Source of the DNA: Chryseobacterium shigense
Lineage (GTDB): Bacteria; Bacteroidota; Bacteroidia; Flavobacteriales; Weeksellaceae
Length of the DNA stretch: 64,000 bases
Assembly: GCF_900156575.1 (NCBI RefSeq)
Contig: NZ_FTNY01000008.1
Location: 1 to 64,000, forward strand
Direction of reading: 5' to 3'
Shown: positions 43,879 to 52,573 of the stretch, piece after piece
Numbering within the stretch: the stretch's first letter is position 1
Layout of the letters: every line of letters starts with the position of its first letter
Translations under genes and position numbers: made by a program
The notes under the pieces: model-generated
Database searches by the model: none
Seen by the model: the letters and a program-made list of their open reading frames with translations, nothing else
What the model was told of the DNA's origin: nothing

Positions 43879-44795
43879 TGAAACTGTCAGGGATTTTTGG
43901 CGCCGTTTTTATTGTTTTTCTTTTTAGTTGTCATAAAAAGGAAGAAAAAGAACCAGTCCTGTCAGATCTGTTGATTGAAGATTTTGATTGTACAAAAGAT
44001 GCTGTTTTTGACACCCTGAATGTGCCTCATCATCTCCTAAAAATAGTAAAGGATATTTCCTCTTTGAACGTCTATGAGACGGACCAAGGAGGAAAAGGAT
44101 CAATAGGAACGCCTGCAAATTTTAAAAACTTTCAAAAATTATATAACAATGCTTCAGAGCAGGAGCTTCTTTCACTTACCAATAACAAGAATAGCGTTGT
44201 GGCAGTCTACGCAGCTATTGGACTCTCAGAAAAGAATAATAAGTATATAGTTCCGGTTTTTCAAAAAATCCTTAACAGGAAAGAAACAATACCTATTCAA
44301 AATGGATGCCTTCTGAGTGATGATCACCCTGCAGAACCTCTTTACTGGAAGTATTATAATCAATTAAAACCTGAAGAGCTTAAATCAGATCAATATTTGA
44401 AACAACTCGACAGCATGCTTCTATTTATTCCTGATTCTTCAGAACTTATCCTTACTACGGCATTGAGAAACAGAACCTATTCCGATGGACTGAATAAACA
44501 GATCGCAAAACTGGCCTTTGAAAATCACAGAACACCTGCATTACTTTATCTTAATTCATGGCACAAAAAGGACTATGCTGATCCATTACAGAAGGAATTT
44601 ATAAGGCTTATAGAAAACAATTCTATTGATAATGAGCATAGAAGGTACTATTTATCGATTCTTCTTTCCTTTAATAATAAAGAAAATAAAAAAATAATTC
44701 TGAATTACATCAGCAAAGACAGCCAGTGGAAAGAGGAAGATCTAATCATTTCCCAGTTGGAAAATAGCGGGATTACTTCCGAAGATTACAACTAA
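43878..44795 (+). CDS. Lipoprotein of unknown function, coupled to thyA
   Basis: A 305-residue lipoprotein (lipobox FLFSC, cysteine at 18, followed by charged HKKEEKEP). The remainder is mainly helical with HEAT-like features: AVYAAIGLSEKNNKYIVPVFQKIL, LILTTALRNRTYSDGLNKQIAKLAFE, YLSILLSFNNKENKKIILNYI. No family is recognised. Its ATG overlaps the thyA stop codon, so it is translated from the same message; a functional link with thymidylate synthesis is not obvious. Confidence 0.65.
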   Translation: MKLSGIFGAVFIVFLFSCHKKEEKEPVLSDLLIEDFDCTKDAVFDTLNVPHHLLKIVKDISSLNVYETDQGGKGSIGTPANFKNFQKLYNNASEQELLSLTNNKNSVVAVYAAIGLSEKNNKYIVPVFQKILNRKETIPIQNGCLLSDDHPAEPLYWKYYNQLKPEELKSDQYLKQLDSMLLFIPDSSELILTTALRNRTYSDGLNKQIAKLAFENHRTPALLYLNSWHKKDYADPLQKEFIRLIENNSIDNEHRRYYLSILLSFNNKENKKIILNYISKDSQWKEEDLIISQLENSGITSEDYN

Positions 44796-44858
44796 TATTC
44801 TCATAATACTTTATGTAACAGAATCGCTTATTTTACTACTGATTGTAAAATAGAAAAT

Positions 44859-46181
44859 ATGATTCTGAAAAAACTGTTTTTTGTAGCAGCAGCAAGTATT
44901 TCGTGTATGGCATTATCTCAAAATGCAAACAAACAGAAATTAATGGATTATCTCGATTCACTTTCTGTTCACCACAGGGTAATGGGAAGTTTTGCTATTG
45001 CAGAGAACGATCGGCCTACTTTTCTGAAGACAACCGGATTTTCCGATGTTGCAAAACTGCAAAAAACCAATATAAATACCCAATACCGGATAGGTTCCAT
45101 TTCCAAAACATTTACTGCAGTACTTGTGATGAAAGCCGTTGAAGAGAAAAAACTTTCCCTTGATGCTAAGCTTTCCACCTGGTATCCGGAAATCGAAAAT
45201 GCAGATAAAATAACCCTCGAACACCTGTTGCAGCATAGAAGTGGAATTCATAACCTGACCGATGAACAGGAATACTGGACCTACAATACAAAACCGCAAA
45301 CAGAGCAAGCTCTGGTGTCAATGATTAAAAAATATAAAAGCGACTTTTCTCCGGGAACCCAATATGAATACAGCAATTCAAACTACATTCTGCTGGCCTT
45401 TATACTGGAAAAGGCATATAAAAAGACTTATGCACAGCTACTGAAGACTAAAATCACCAGCCCTTTGAAGTTAACCCTGACTGAAGTGGGCGCAAAAATT
45501 GATCCTTCCAAAAACCAGGCGCTTTCCTACACGTATTCCGACGGAAGTTACCAGCCATGGCAGGAAACGGATATGAGCATTCCGGTGGGTGCGGGAGATA
45601 TCATTTCTACGCCTACTGAGCTTCTGAAATTTATCATTGCTCTGGAAAACGGAAAACTGGTCAGTACAAACAGCCTTTCCAGAATGAAAAACTTTATCGA
45701 CAGTTATGGCTACGGAGTGGCAAAGGTCCCTTTTGAAAAATATTCAGGCTATGGACATAATGGAGGAATTGATCAGTTCCGCTCGGTATTGTATTATTTT
45801 CCTGAGCTCAAAACGGCAGTTAGCTTTATTACCAATCAGTCCGATTATAATAATAATGAAATTTCCATTAAAATGCTGGAAACATCTATTGGTAAAGATT
45901 TTAAAATGCCTAATTTTAGAGGAGTTTCTATAGCGGCCGAAACTTTAAAAAAATATGAAGGACTTTACAAGGCCGAAGGCTTTCCGTTGGATATAAAAAT
46001 TTTTCAGGAAGAGGGGAAGCTCAAGGGACAGGCTACAGGACAAGGCGAATTTCCATTGGAAGCAGTTTCTGAAACCGAATTTAAGTTTGAAATGGCAGGC
46101 ATTAAAATGAAATTCAATGCGGAAAAAGCAACCATGGATTTCTCACAGGGTGCCAATAATTTTACCTTTAAGAAACAATAA
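44859..46181 (+). CDS. Exported serine hydrolase, class C beta-lactamase fold
   Basis: A 440-residue exported protein with signal peptide 1-20 (ending MALS). The beta-lactamase-fold active site is complete: S80-I-S-K83, Y171-S-N173 and a late HNGG (GHNGGIDQF). The C-terminal 100 residues (AAETLKKYEGLYKAEGFPL) form a lipocalin-like extra domain. Such proteins are D-alanyl peptidases or esterases more often than true beta-lactamases. The next gene begins 1 bp after the stop, which implies cotranscription. Confidence 0.85.
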   Translation: MILKKLFFVAAASISCMALSQNANKQKLMDYLDSLSVHHRVMGSFAIAENDRPTFLKTTGFSDVAKLQKTNINTQYRIGSISKTFTAVLVMKAVEEKKLSLDAKLSTWYPEIENADKITLEHLLQHRSGIHNLTDEQEYWTYNTKPQTEQALVSMIKKYKSDFSPGTQYEYSNSNYILLAFILEKAYKKTYAQLLKTKITSPLKLTLTEVGAKIDPSKNQALSYTYSDGSYQPWQETDMSIPVGAGDIISTPTELLKFIIALENGKLVSTNSLSRMKNFIDSYGYGVAKVPFEKYSGYGHNGGIDQFRSVLYYFPELKTAVSFITNQSDYNNNEISIKMLETSIGKDFKMPNFRGVSIAAETLKKYEGLYKAEGFPLDIKIFQEEGKLKGQATGQGEFPLEAVSETEFKFEMAGIKMKFNAEKATMDFSQGANNFTFKKQ

Positions 46182-46182
46182 A

Positions 46183-46413
46183 ATGAAATATTTAAAAATC
46201 AATACGGAAGACAATGCAGATCTTGTGGCACTTCAAAATGCAGTTCTGCAATTGAAAGGAGTCACCTCGGTAGAGATCATTGATGACCAAAATCCGGAAA
46301 GTGAACTGAAAAAAGCTTTTGCTAAAACCAAAGAACAGCTTAAAACAGGCGACTACGAAACCTTGGTAAATGATATTTTTGATATCATAACAAAAAATAA
46401 TTCTAAAAAATAA
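46183..46413 (+). CDS. Small conserved protein of unknown function
   Basis: A 76-residue cytosolic protein, MKYLKINTEDNADLVALQNA at the start, then a charged helix and GDYETLVNDIFDIITKNN. The pattern of one strand and two helices recalls small antitoxin-like proteins, but there is no toxin gene beside it. It lies between a serine hydrolase gene and an M1 aminopeptidase gene with 1 and 11 bp spacing. The ATG at 46183 is used because a longer start would overlap the previous gene. Confidence 0.6.
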   Translation: MKYLKINTEDNADLVALQNAVLQLKGVTSVEIIDDQNPESELKKAFAKTKEQLKTGDYETLVNDIFDIITKNNSKK

Positions 46414-46424
46414 TAAAGTAACAG

Positions 46425-48935
46425 ATGAAAAAGGCGATTTTATCGATTGCTATACTGGGAATCTTCTTTTCCGCAAACGTATCAGCACAAACCGAAACTT
46501 CAGGAAGAGAAAAGGTGTACAGAGCTACCCACACCAAAGTGACAGAGCTTAAACACACCAAACTTAAAGTCAATTTTGATTATCAGAAAGAACAGATGGG
46601 TGGAGAAGAATGGCTGACAGCCTCTCCCTATTTCTATCCTACCAATGAGTTGACGCTGGATGCAAAGGGAATGCTGATTCACGAAGTAGCTCTTGATAAC
46701 AATGGAAAAAGATCACCTCTGAAATATGAATATAAAGATGAAATTTTAAAGATAAGTCTGGATAAAACCTATCAGAAAAATCAGGAATATACGGTCTATA
46801 TCAAATATACAGCACGTCCTAATGAGGTAAAACAGAAAGGAAGTATGGCCATTAATGACGCCAAAGGACTTTATTTCATCAATGCACAGGGTAAAAATCC
46901 GGAGATGCCAACACAGATCTGGACACAAGGCGAGACTGAATCCTCTTCCGCATGGTTTCCGACCATCGATAAACCAAATCAGAAGACGACCCAGGAAATT
47001 TATATGACGGTTCCGGACAAGTATGTCACCCTTTCCAATGGAATTTTAAAAGACTCTCAGAAAGAAGGAAACAACTTAAGAACAGACCATTGGGTAATGG
47101 ATAAAAGACATGCTACCTATCTTTTCTTTATGGGGGTTGGTGAGTATGCCATCGTTAAAGACAAATGGAAAAATATTCCGGTAGATTATTATATCGAAAA
47201 AGAATACGAACCTTATGCAAAACAGATCTACGGAAATACACCGGAAATGATCGAGTTTTTCTCAAAAAAAATGGGCTATGATTACCCGTGGGCAAAATAT
47301 GCACAGATCTCAGGAAGAGATTATGTAAGCGGTGCTATGGAAAACACGACGGCAACCCTTCATGGAAGTGATATCCTTCAAAAACCGGGACAGCTTATCG
47401 ATGAGAACAAATGGGAAGATACCATTGCCCACGAATTATTCCACCATTGGTTTGGAGATCTTGTAACAGCAGAAAGCTGGAGCAATCTTACCGTAAACGA
47501 ATCTTTTGCCAATTACTCCGAATATCTCTGGAACGAATATAAATACGGAAAAGATCAGGCAGATTACCACCAGATGTCTGATGTGAATATGTACATCCAC
47601 AATCCTTCTGACTTCAAGAAAAATCTGGTAAGATTCAATTACGATTCCCGTGAAGATGTTTTTGATCTGGTAACCTATCAGAAAGGAGGAGGTATCCTTC
47701 ATATGCTGAGAAACTATCTTGGAGATGATGCTTTTTTTGCAGGAATGAATGATTACCTGAAAACCAATGAGTATCAGAATGCGGAAGCTCATCAGCTCAG
47801 ATTATCTTTTGAAAAAGTTTCCGGAAAAGATCTGAACTGGTTCTTCAACCAATGGTATTTCGGAAGCGGAAATCCAAAACTGAATTATTCATTTACTTTT
47901 GAGCCTGTAAAAAAGCAGGTGACATTAACCATCAATCAAACTCAGGAGCAAATGTTTGAATTTCCTCTTGCAATTGATGTATACGACAATGGAAAGCCCA
48001 AAAGATATAATGTTTGGGTCAACGCAGATGCTAAAAACACATTCAATTTTGATGTTTCTAAAAACCCGGACCTGATCAATATCAATGCAGACGGAATTTT
48101 GCTGGCAGATATTACCGATACAAAAACTCCGGAGCAAAATCTGATGCAGTTTACCAATTCTAAAGAATTTAAAAGCAGATATAACGCTTTAACAGCGATA
48201 AAAGATCAGATAGGAAAAAATCCTGCTGCAACAAAATTATTAGCCGCAGCCCTTAAAGATCCGTACTTCAGAACACGAATCAAAGCTCTTCAGCTCATGG
48301 ATCTTTCAAATCCTGAACAAATGAAAGCATTAGGCGCAGAGGTAGAAAAACTGGCATCCAGCGATCCGAAAACGCTGGTTCAGGCTGCTGCCATTACTGC
48401 ATTAACTAAAACTAAGGATAAGAAATACCTGCCGATATTTGAAAAAGGCGTTAATGCTGTTTCTAATGCCGTAAAAGCGACTTCATTGAGTGCTGTTTTA
48501 ACTATAGATCCGTCGAAGGCCAGTGCACTGGCTGATAAAATCGATCTTGAGGGGGCCTCCGATGAATTACTGACTCAGCTTCTTCCGGTGATTGTAAAGA
48601 ATAAAGTGACTTCACAGATGTCTAATATCACGCCGCTTGTCGCATTTTATCCCTTCATTAAATTCCAGAACCCGGAATTAGGAAAGTCTGCGGAAGAAGG
48701 CTATAACTGGATCATGAGCTCTGATAATCTGAAAGCTACGGAAAACATTACAAAAATAATCAGTAGTGCAAAAGGACAGATGGGAGATAATCCTCAGGTA
48801 AAAATGATGATTTCCCAGATGCTTAAAGACGGTTTAAATAAGAAAATGGAGCTCCTGAGACAAAATCCTCAGAATGCGGCCAGTATCAATAAACAGATTG
48901 ATGTCATGAACAAAGCTATTGAAGATTTTAAGTAA
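46425..48935 (+). CDS. M1 family zinc aminopeptidase, exported
   Basis: An 836-residue gluzincin aminopeptidase with a signal peptide (1-21, ending VSAQ). The substrate-binding GAMENTTATL is present, and the zinc site is H336-E337-x-x-H340 with E359 in HELFHHWFGD to NESFANY. The C-terminal 270 residues carry HEAT-like repeats. It should trim N-terminal residues from peptides in the periplasm. It is the last gene of the run that starts with the serine hydrolase, and is followed by a terminator. Confidence 0.94.
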   Translation: MKKAILSIAILGIFFSANVSAQTETSGREKVYRATHTKVTELKHTKLKVNFDYQKEQMGGEEWLTASPYFYPTNELTLDAKGMLIHEVALDNNGKRSPLKYEYKDEILKISLDKTYQKNQEYTVYIKYTARPNEVKQKGSMAINDAKGLYFINAQGKNPEMPTQIWTQGETESSSAWFPTIDKPNQKTTQEIYMTVPDKYVTLSNGILKDSQKEGNNLRTDHWVMDKRHATYLFFMGVGEYAIVKDKWKNIPVDYYIEKEYEPYAKQIYGNTPEMIEFFSKKMGYDYPWAKYAQISGRDYVSGAMENTTATLHGSDILQKPGQLIDENKWEDTIAHELFHHWFGDLVTAESWSNLTVNESFANYSEYLWNEYKYGKDQADYHQMSDVNMYIHNPSDFKKNLVRFNYDSREDVFDLVTYQKGGGILHMLRNYLGDDAFFAGMNDYLKTNEYQNAEAHQLRLSFEKVSGKDLNWFFNQWYFGSGNPKLNYSFTFEPVKKQVTLTINQTQEQMFEFPLAIDVYDNGKPKRYNVWVNADAKNTFNFDVSKNPDLININADGILLADITDTKTPEQNLMQFTNSKEFKSRYNALTAIKDQIGKNPAATKLLAAALKDPYFRTRIKALQLMDLSNPEQMKALGAEVEKLASSDPKTLVQAAAITALTKTKDKKYLPIFEKGVNAVSNAVKATSLSAVLTIDPSKASALADKIDLEGASDELLTQLLPVIVKNKVTSQMSNITPLVAFYPFIKFQNPELGKSAEEGYNWIMSSDNLKATENITKIISSAKGQMGDNPQVKMMISQMLKDGLNKKMELLRQNPQNAASINKQIDVMNKAIEDFK

Positions 48936-48962
48936 AAATATTATTAAAATTATTGACTATAT

Positions 48963-48993
48963 AAAACCGCTGTACAAATCAGCGGTTTTTTTA
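48963..48993 (+). terminator. Rho-independent terminator after the M1 peptidase
   Basis: AAAACCGCTG pairs with CAGCGGTTTT, followed by T. Confidence 0.85.
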
Positions 48994-49084
48994 TGATTTT
49001 TAGTTTAAAAAGCAAAATTAAGCTTAGCAATTGAATGTGTTTTCAAACATCATTTTATAAATTCGTATAAAAATTTAGAATAAA

Positions 49085-50413
49085 ATGACTTTTGGAATTG
49101 AGGCTGCGGGCTATTATGTGCCGTCTTTGTACTTGGAAATCAAAGACCTGGCGGAGAAAAGGGGAATTGAATCTGCAAAACTGGAAAAAGGCTTAGGATT
49201 GCATAAAATGGGATTGCCCGATGTTCATGAAGATGCTGCTACATTGGCAGCAGAAGCTTTATTGAAGCTGATCAGAGATTATGAACTCCACCCGAAAGAT
49301 ATAGCTAGGATTTATTTGGGAACAGAAAGCGCTCTTGATGCGGCAAAACCTACCGCGTCCTATGCCATGCAGATGGTAGAAAAAGTGCTGGAAAAAGAGT
49401 TTGGCGAAAGATGTTTCAGAAACTGTGATGTGGTGGATATGACCTTTGCCTGCATTGGAGCAGTGGACGCTTTACATAATTCTCTTGATTTTGTAAGGGT
49501 AAATCCAGACAAAAAAGCAGTCGTTATTGCCAGTGATTACGCTAAATACGAACTCGCTTCTTCAGGGGAATATACTCAAGGCGGAGGTGCTGTGGCACTT
49601 TTGATCTCATCAAAACCGGACCTTCTTGAAATCGAAAATAACTGGGGTGTAGCTACAGAAAGTGTTTTTGACTTTTTCAAACCGAGAAGAACATATGACA
49701 AAGAAGATTTAACTACAGCACCGGAGAATTTCCCTGATACCATAGAAGTCTTTACAGATGAGCCGGTTTTTGATGGGCAATATTCAAACCAATGTTATCA
49801 GGACAGAATCAGGGAAGCTTATCAACATTATAAAGACATTACAGGACAGGATAAACCTTATGAAACCTGGCGATACCTTATTTTTCATCTTCCTTATGCC
49901 TTTCATGGTAAAAGAGTTTTTACCGAGATCTACAGTCTTGAAAACGACCTTTCTTACGAAACTTCCGATGAGCAGAAAGCGGTTGCAAAATCTGAAGGCT
50001 ATCTGAATTTTATCAGTGAAAAGATTGAAAGATCACAGAGAGCATCTTCCGAAATCGGGAATATGTATACTGCTTCTATCTTTATGGCATTATTGTCTGC
50101 CATTCAGGTGTCTTTTAATGAAGGAGAAGACTTGGAAGGGGCTGAAATAGGCTTTTTAGGATATGGAAGTGGTTCTAAATCTAAAGTATTTGCCGGCAAA
50201 ATATCCAAAAATTGGAAAACAGCCGCTTCAAAATGGAATTTGTTTGAAAATTTAAAAAACAGAATAGCCATTGATTTTGAAACCTATGAAAAGTTGCATC
50301 GGAAACAACTTGAGAGTTCTGTCAATACAAGCTATAAAGGCTTTGGATTGAAATCTATAGAATTAGAAAACCCTGTATTGAAAGGAGCAAGATATTATCA
50401 TTATCAGGATTAA
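49085..50413 (+). CDS. Hydroxymethylglutaryl-CoA synthase
   Basis: It condenses acetyl-CoA with acetoacetyl-CoA to HMG-CoA, the committed entry to the mevalonate route for isoprenoids. The 442-residue thiolase-fold protein has the acyl-carrying C123 in DMTFACIGAVDAL, GIEAAGYYVPSLYLEI at the start, IYLGTESALDAAKP and a GGGAVALLI strand. Catalytic H appears in the FHLPYAFHGK segment. Flavobacteriia generally use mevalonate rather than the MEP route, so this fits. No other mevalonate gene is adjacent. Confidence 0.9.
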   Translation: MTFGIEAAGYYVPSLYLEIKDLAEKRGIESAKLEKGLGLHKMGLPDVHEDAATLAAEALLKLIRDYELHPKDIARIYLGTESALDAAKPTASYAMQMVEKVLEKEFGERCFRNCDVVDMTFACIGAVDALHNSLDFVRVNPDKKAVVIASDYAKYELASSGEYTQGGGAVALLISSKPDLLEIENNWGVATESVFDFFKPRRTYDKEDLTTAPENFPDTIEVFTDEPVFDGQYSNQCYQDRIREAYQHYKDITGQDKPYETWRYLIFHLPYAFHGKRVFTEIYSLENDLSYETSDEQKAVAKSEGYLNFISEKIERSQRASSEIGNMYTASIFMALLSAIQVSFNEGEDLEGAEIGFLGYGSGSKSKVFAGKISKNWKTAASKWNLFENLKNRIAIDFETYEKLHRKQLESSVNTSYKGFGLKSIELENPVLKGARYYHYQD

Positions 50414-50420
50414 AGAAATA

Positions 50421-50463
50421 AACAGGATAAAGATCTCAAAAAAAGGTAGTTATCCTGTTTTTT
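50421..50463. terminator. Terminator between convergent genes
   Basis: AACAGGATA pairs with TATCCTGTT across a 21-base loop and is followed by T. The long loop makes it weaker than others here. Confidence 0.5.
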
Positions 50464-51400
50464 ATTTCCAAAAACCGCTATTTTTCATCCAGGTTTTAAA
50501 AAGTTCAGGCCAGGCAGCTGTAGGATTCCCTTTCTTTCCCATTCCCCATCCATGTCCGCCGGTTGGGAAAAGATGCATTTCCACAGGAACATTCACTTTT
50601 TTTAAAGCCGAATAGAGGAGTTCACTATTTTCAACAGAAGAAACAGGATCATCCATTGCCTGTGCTAAAAAAGTGGTAGGCATCTCGGAGTCTATCTGTT
50701 TTTCCACTGAAAATGCAGATTCGTCCGCAAGAGAATGATGCTCTCCAACAATACTTTTTCTCGAATGGGTATTATCATTGGGAGGAAGCATAGAAATAAC
50801 GGGATAGATTAATCCGGCAAAATCCGGTCTTGCTGATAAAGAATCGATTTCATCAATCGGTTGATAGAATTTTTTATTGGGTTGTGCGGCCGTAAAACCT
50901 GCCAGATGCCCACCGGCAGAAAATCCGAGTATGCCTATTTTGTTGACATTAGTATCATATTTCTTTGCAAGGCTACGGATGATGCGCATGGCTCTCTGAG
51001 CATCTTCAAAAGGAACATGGGTCGTTTTCCAGTTTTCCGAAGGAAGTCTGTAAATAAGTTCAAAAGCAGTAACACCTTCTGATTGAAGCCAATTGGCAGC
51101 AGGTGTACTTTCTTTACCCATTTCAATGTGAGCATATCCGCCGCCGCTGATCACTAAAATGGCAGTTCCGTTTGGGTGGGATGGTTGATGAACGATCAGC
51201 CTTGGTTGTGAAACATTAGTGACTGATCCTTTAGTGGTTATTACTTCAGCTGCTTGTGGCCCGGGTCCATCAGGCATTTTATGAGTCCACAACGGAATTT
51301 GTTCTGAGGCCATTGAAATCTGAAACTTTTTTTTCTGAATTTGAGCTTGATATTGGCCGGCAGCTAAAAGTAAAACGATCACCGTAATAAGCAATCTCAT
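50462..51400 (-). CDS. Exported alpha/beta hydrolase, acetyl-xylan-esterase-like
   Basis: A 312-residue secreted esterase with a signal peptide (ending YQAQ, about 1-20). The fold shows GGGYAHIEMGKE (oxyanion region), nucleophile GFSAGGHLAG, a late QAMDDPVSSVENS aspartate and the histidine in FPTGGHGWGM. The order matches the BD-FAE/acetylxylan-esterase-like group that removes acyl groups from sugars or small molecules. The start at 51400 opens the signal peptide. It lies 66 bp downstream of the AraC gene and may be cotranscribed with it. Confidence 0.85.
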   Translation of the reverse strand: MRLLITVIVLLLAAGQYQAQIQKKKFQISMASEQIPLWTHKMPDGPGPQAAEVITTKGSVTNVSQPRLIVHQPSHPNGTAILVISGGGYAHIEMGKESTPAANWLQSEGVTAFELIYRLPSENWKTTHVPFEDAQRAMRIIRSLAKKYDTNVNKIGILGFSAGGHLAGFTAAQPNKKFYQPIDEIDSLSARPDFAGLIYPVISMLPPNDNTHSRKSIVGEHHSLADESAFSVEKQIDSEMPTTFLAQAMDDPVSSVENSELLYSALKKVNVPVEMHLFPTGGHGWGMGKKGNPTAAWPELFKTWMKNSGFWK

Positions 51401-51466
51401 AGTTGTGTTTTTAAAAAAAAGTAAGGAGATTAGAGAATTATACCAAATCATTATAGGAATTGAAGG

Positions 51467-52393
51467 CTAGTCTAAAAACAGCGATTTAGTCTGGTAGGTT
51501 TTAGGCGTAACACCCACTAGCTGCTTAAATACTCTCGTAAAATAATTTGTATCTGAAAATCCTGTTTGAAAGGCGGTTTCCTTAATACTGTTTTGTCCTG
51601 CCAGTAATTCTTTCGCTCTGTTGATTCTTTCCTGCAGGATAAAATCATTAGGAGAAGTTCCCAACTCGTCTTTAAACATTTTAAAAAAATTGGATTTACT
51701 TACATAAGCCAGTTTGGCAATACTATCAATCGAGAGTTTTTGGTGAAGATTTTTTCTGATGTAGTCTACCGCGAATCCTATTCTTGATTTATTTTTAGCG
51801 ATATTTTTTTCCACCATACTTCTTGCCTGGGTTTGCATAAGTCTGATCAACAGTTCTTTCAGTGCAAAATCTGCCATGATATCCTTTTGGGAATTATCAT
51901 CCATTGCAATTCTCATAATGTTGTTGGTTGCTGAGGCCAGAGACTTGTTATTAAAAAGAAAAAACTCATCCAGCTGGATATTCCATTGTGAGGACTCATC
52001 CACTTTAGGAAGGGTGTAGTTTAAGTAATTAAGAGAATCCTCTATAAAATCAGGATTAAGGCTTAAAGAAATACATTGGGTCGGCGCCTCGTTCGCTTCA
52101 GGAAAGTCGATCACCATTGTTTCTCCCGGGGCTACCAAAATACTTTCCCCTGGGAAATAATCAAAATAATTGGTTTTATTATCCAATTTCATATGCTTTT
52201 TTCCTCTCAGCATAGACGTAAAAGCAATATTTTCAAAGTGAAGTTTTACGCCGAAAGCAGCTTGGTGGGTTTCATAAATATTAAATTCACAGTTGTTTAG
52301 ACTGAATTTTGTTTGGTTCTCAACAAGGTTCAATAACTGGCTCTCCTTCTTTAATTCAGGAGTATTTAATAAAAATTTATTACTGTTAATCAT
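51467..52393 (-). CDS. AraC family regulator, divergent from aldehyde dehydrogenase
   Basis: A 308-residue AraC regulator. The N-terminal sensor (about 15-185) has a cupin-like pattern (YFDYFPGESILVAPGETMVIDFP). The DNA-binding part (about 205-308) has IDSIAKLAYVSKSNFFKMFKDELG and IKETAFQTGFSDTNYFTRVFKQLVG. It is divergent from the aldehyde dehydrogenase gene with a 180-bp shared region, the usual layout for an activator of alcohol or aldehyde oxidation. The ATG at 52393 is preferred; an in-frame TTG lies 24 bp upstream. Confidence 0.88.
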   Translation of the reverse strand: MINSNKFLLNTPELKKESQLLNLVENQTKFSLNNCEFNIYETHQAAFGVKLHFENIAFTSMLRGKKHMKLDNKTNYFDYFPGESILVAPGETMVIDFPEANEAPTQCISLSLNPDFIEDSLNYLNYTLPKVDESSQWNIQLDEFFLFNNKSLASATNNIMRIAMDDNSQKDIMADFALKELLIRLMQTQARSMVEKNIAKNKSRIGFAVDYIRKNLHQKLSIDSIAKLAYVSKSNFFKMFKDELGTSPNDFILQERINRAKELLAGQNSIKETAFQTGFSDTNYFTRVFKQLVGVTPKTYQTKSLFLD

Positions 52394-52422
52394 TTCTAAA
52401 CATTTTGTAAAACCCAATAACT

Positions 52423-52430
52423 CAAATATA
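52423..52430 (-). promoter_or_regulatory. -7 promoter box TATATTTG of the AraC gene
   Basis: On the minus strand TATATTTG lies 29 bp before the AraC start codon. No good -33 element. Confidence 0.45.
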
Positions 52431-52536
52431 TAAATTTTAGACCTACACTGTTGTTAATAAAATTATAAATTTGAACATCTATACTATTTTAATGTTTTTT
52501 TGTACGATTGTGCTATTGCTTTTTCATTTCTAAATG

Positions 52537-52547
52537 TAACTTGGCAT
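52537..52547 (+). promoter_or_regulatory. Motif AACTTGGCAT upstream of aldehyde dehydrogenase
   Basis: AACTTGGCAT ends 26 bp before the ATG and recurs 27 bp before the DUF779 gene (55818-55827). TAACTTGG may double as a degenerate -7 box, with a TTG 18 bp upstream at 52516-52518. Confidence 0.55.
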
Positions 52548-52573
52548 TACGAAAAAAATAAAATTATATTAAT

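Noticed and set aside
46183-46413. Small protein as a toxin-antitoxin component
   Set aside because: No toxin-like gene is adjacent; neighbours are a serine hydrolase and an aminopeptidase.
52541-52560. TTGGCAT before the aldehyde dehydrogenase gene as a sigma-54 -24 box
   Set aside because: The GC doublet of the -12 element is missing at the required 10-bp distance, both here and before DUF779.
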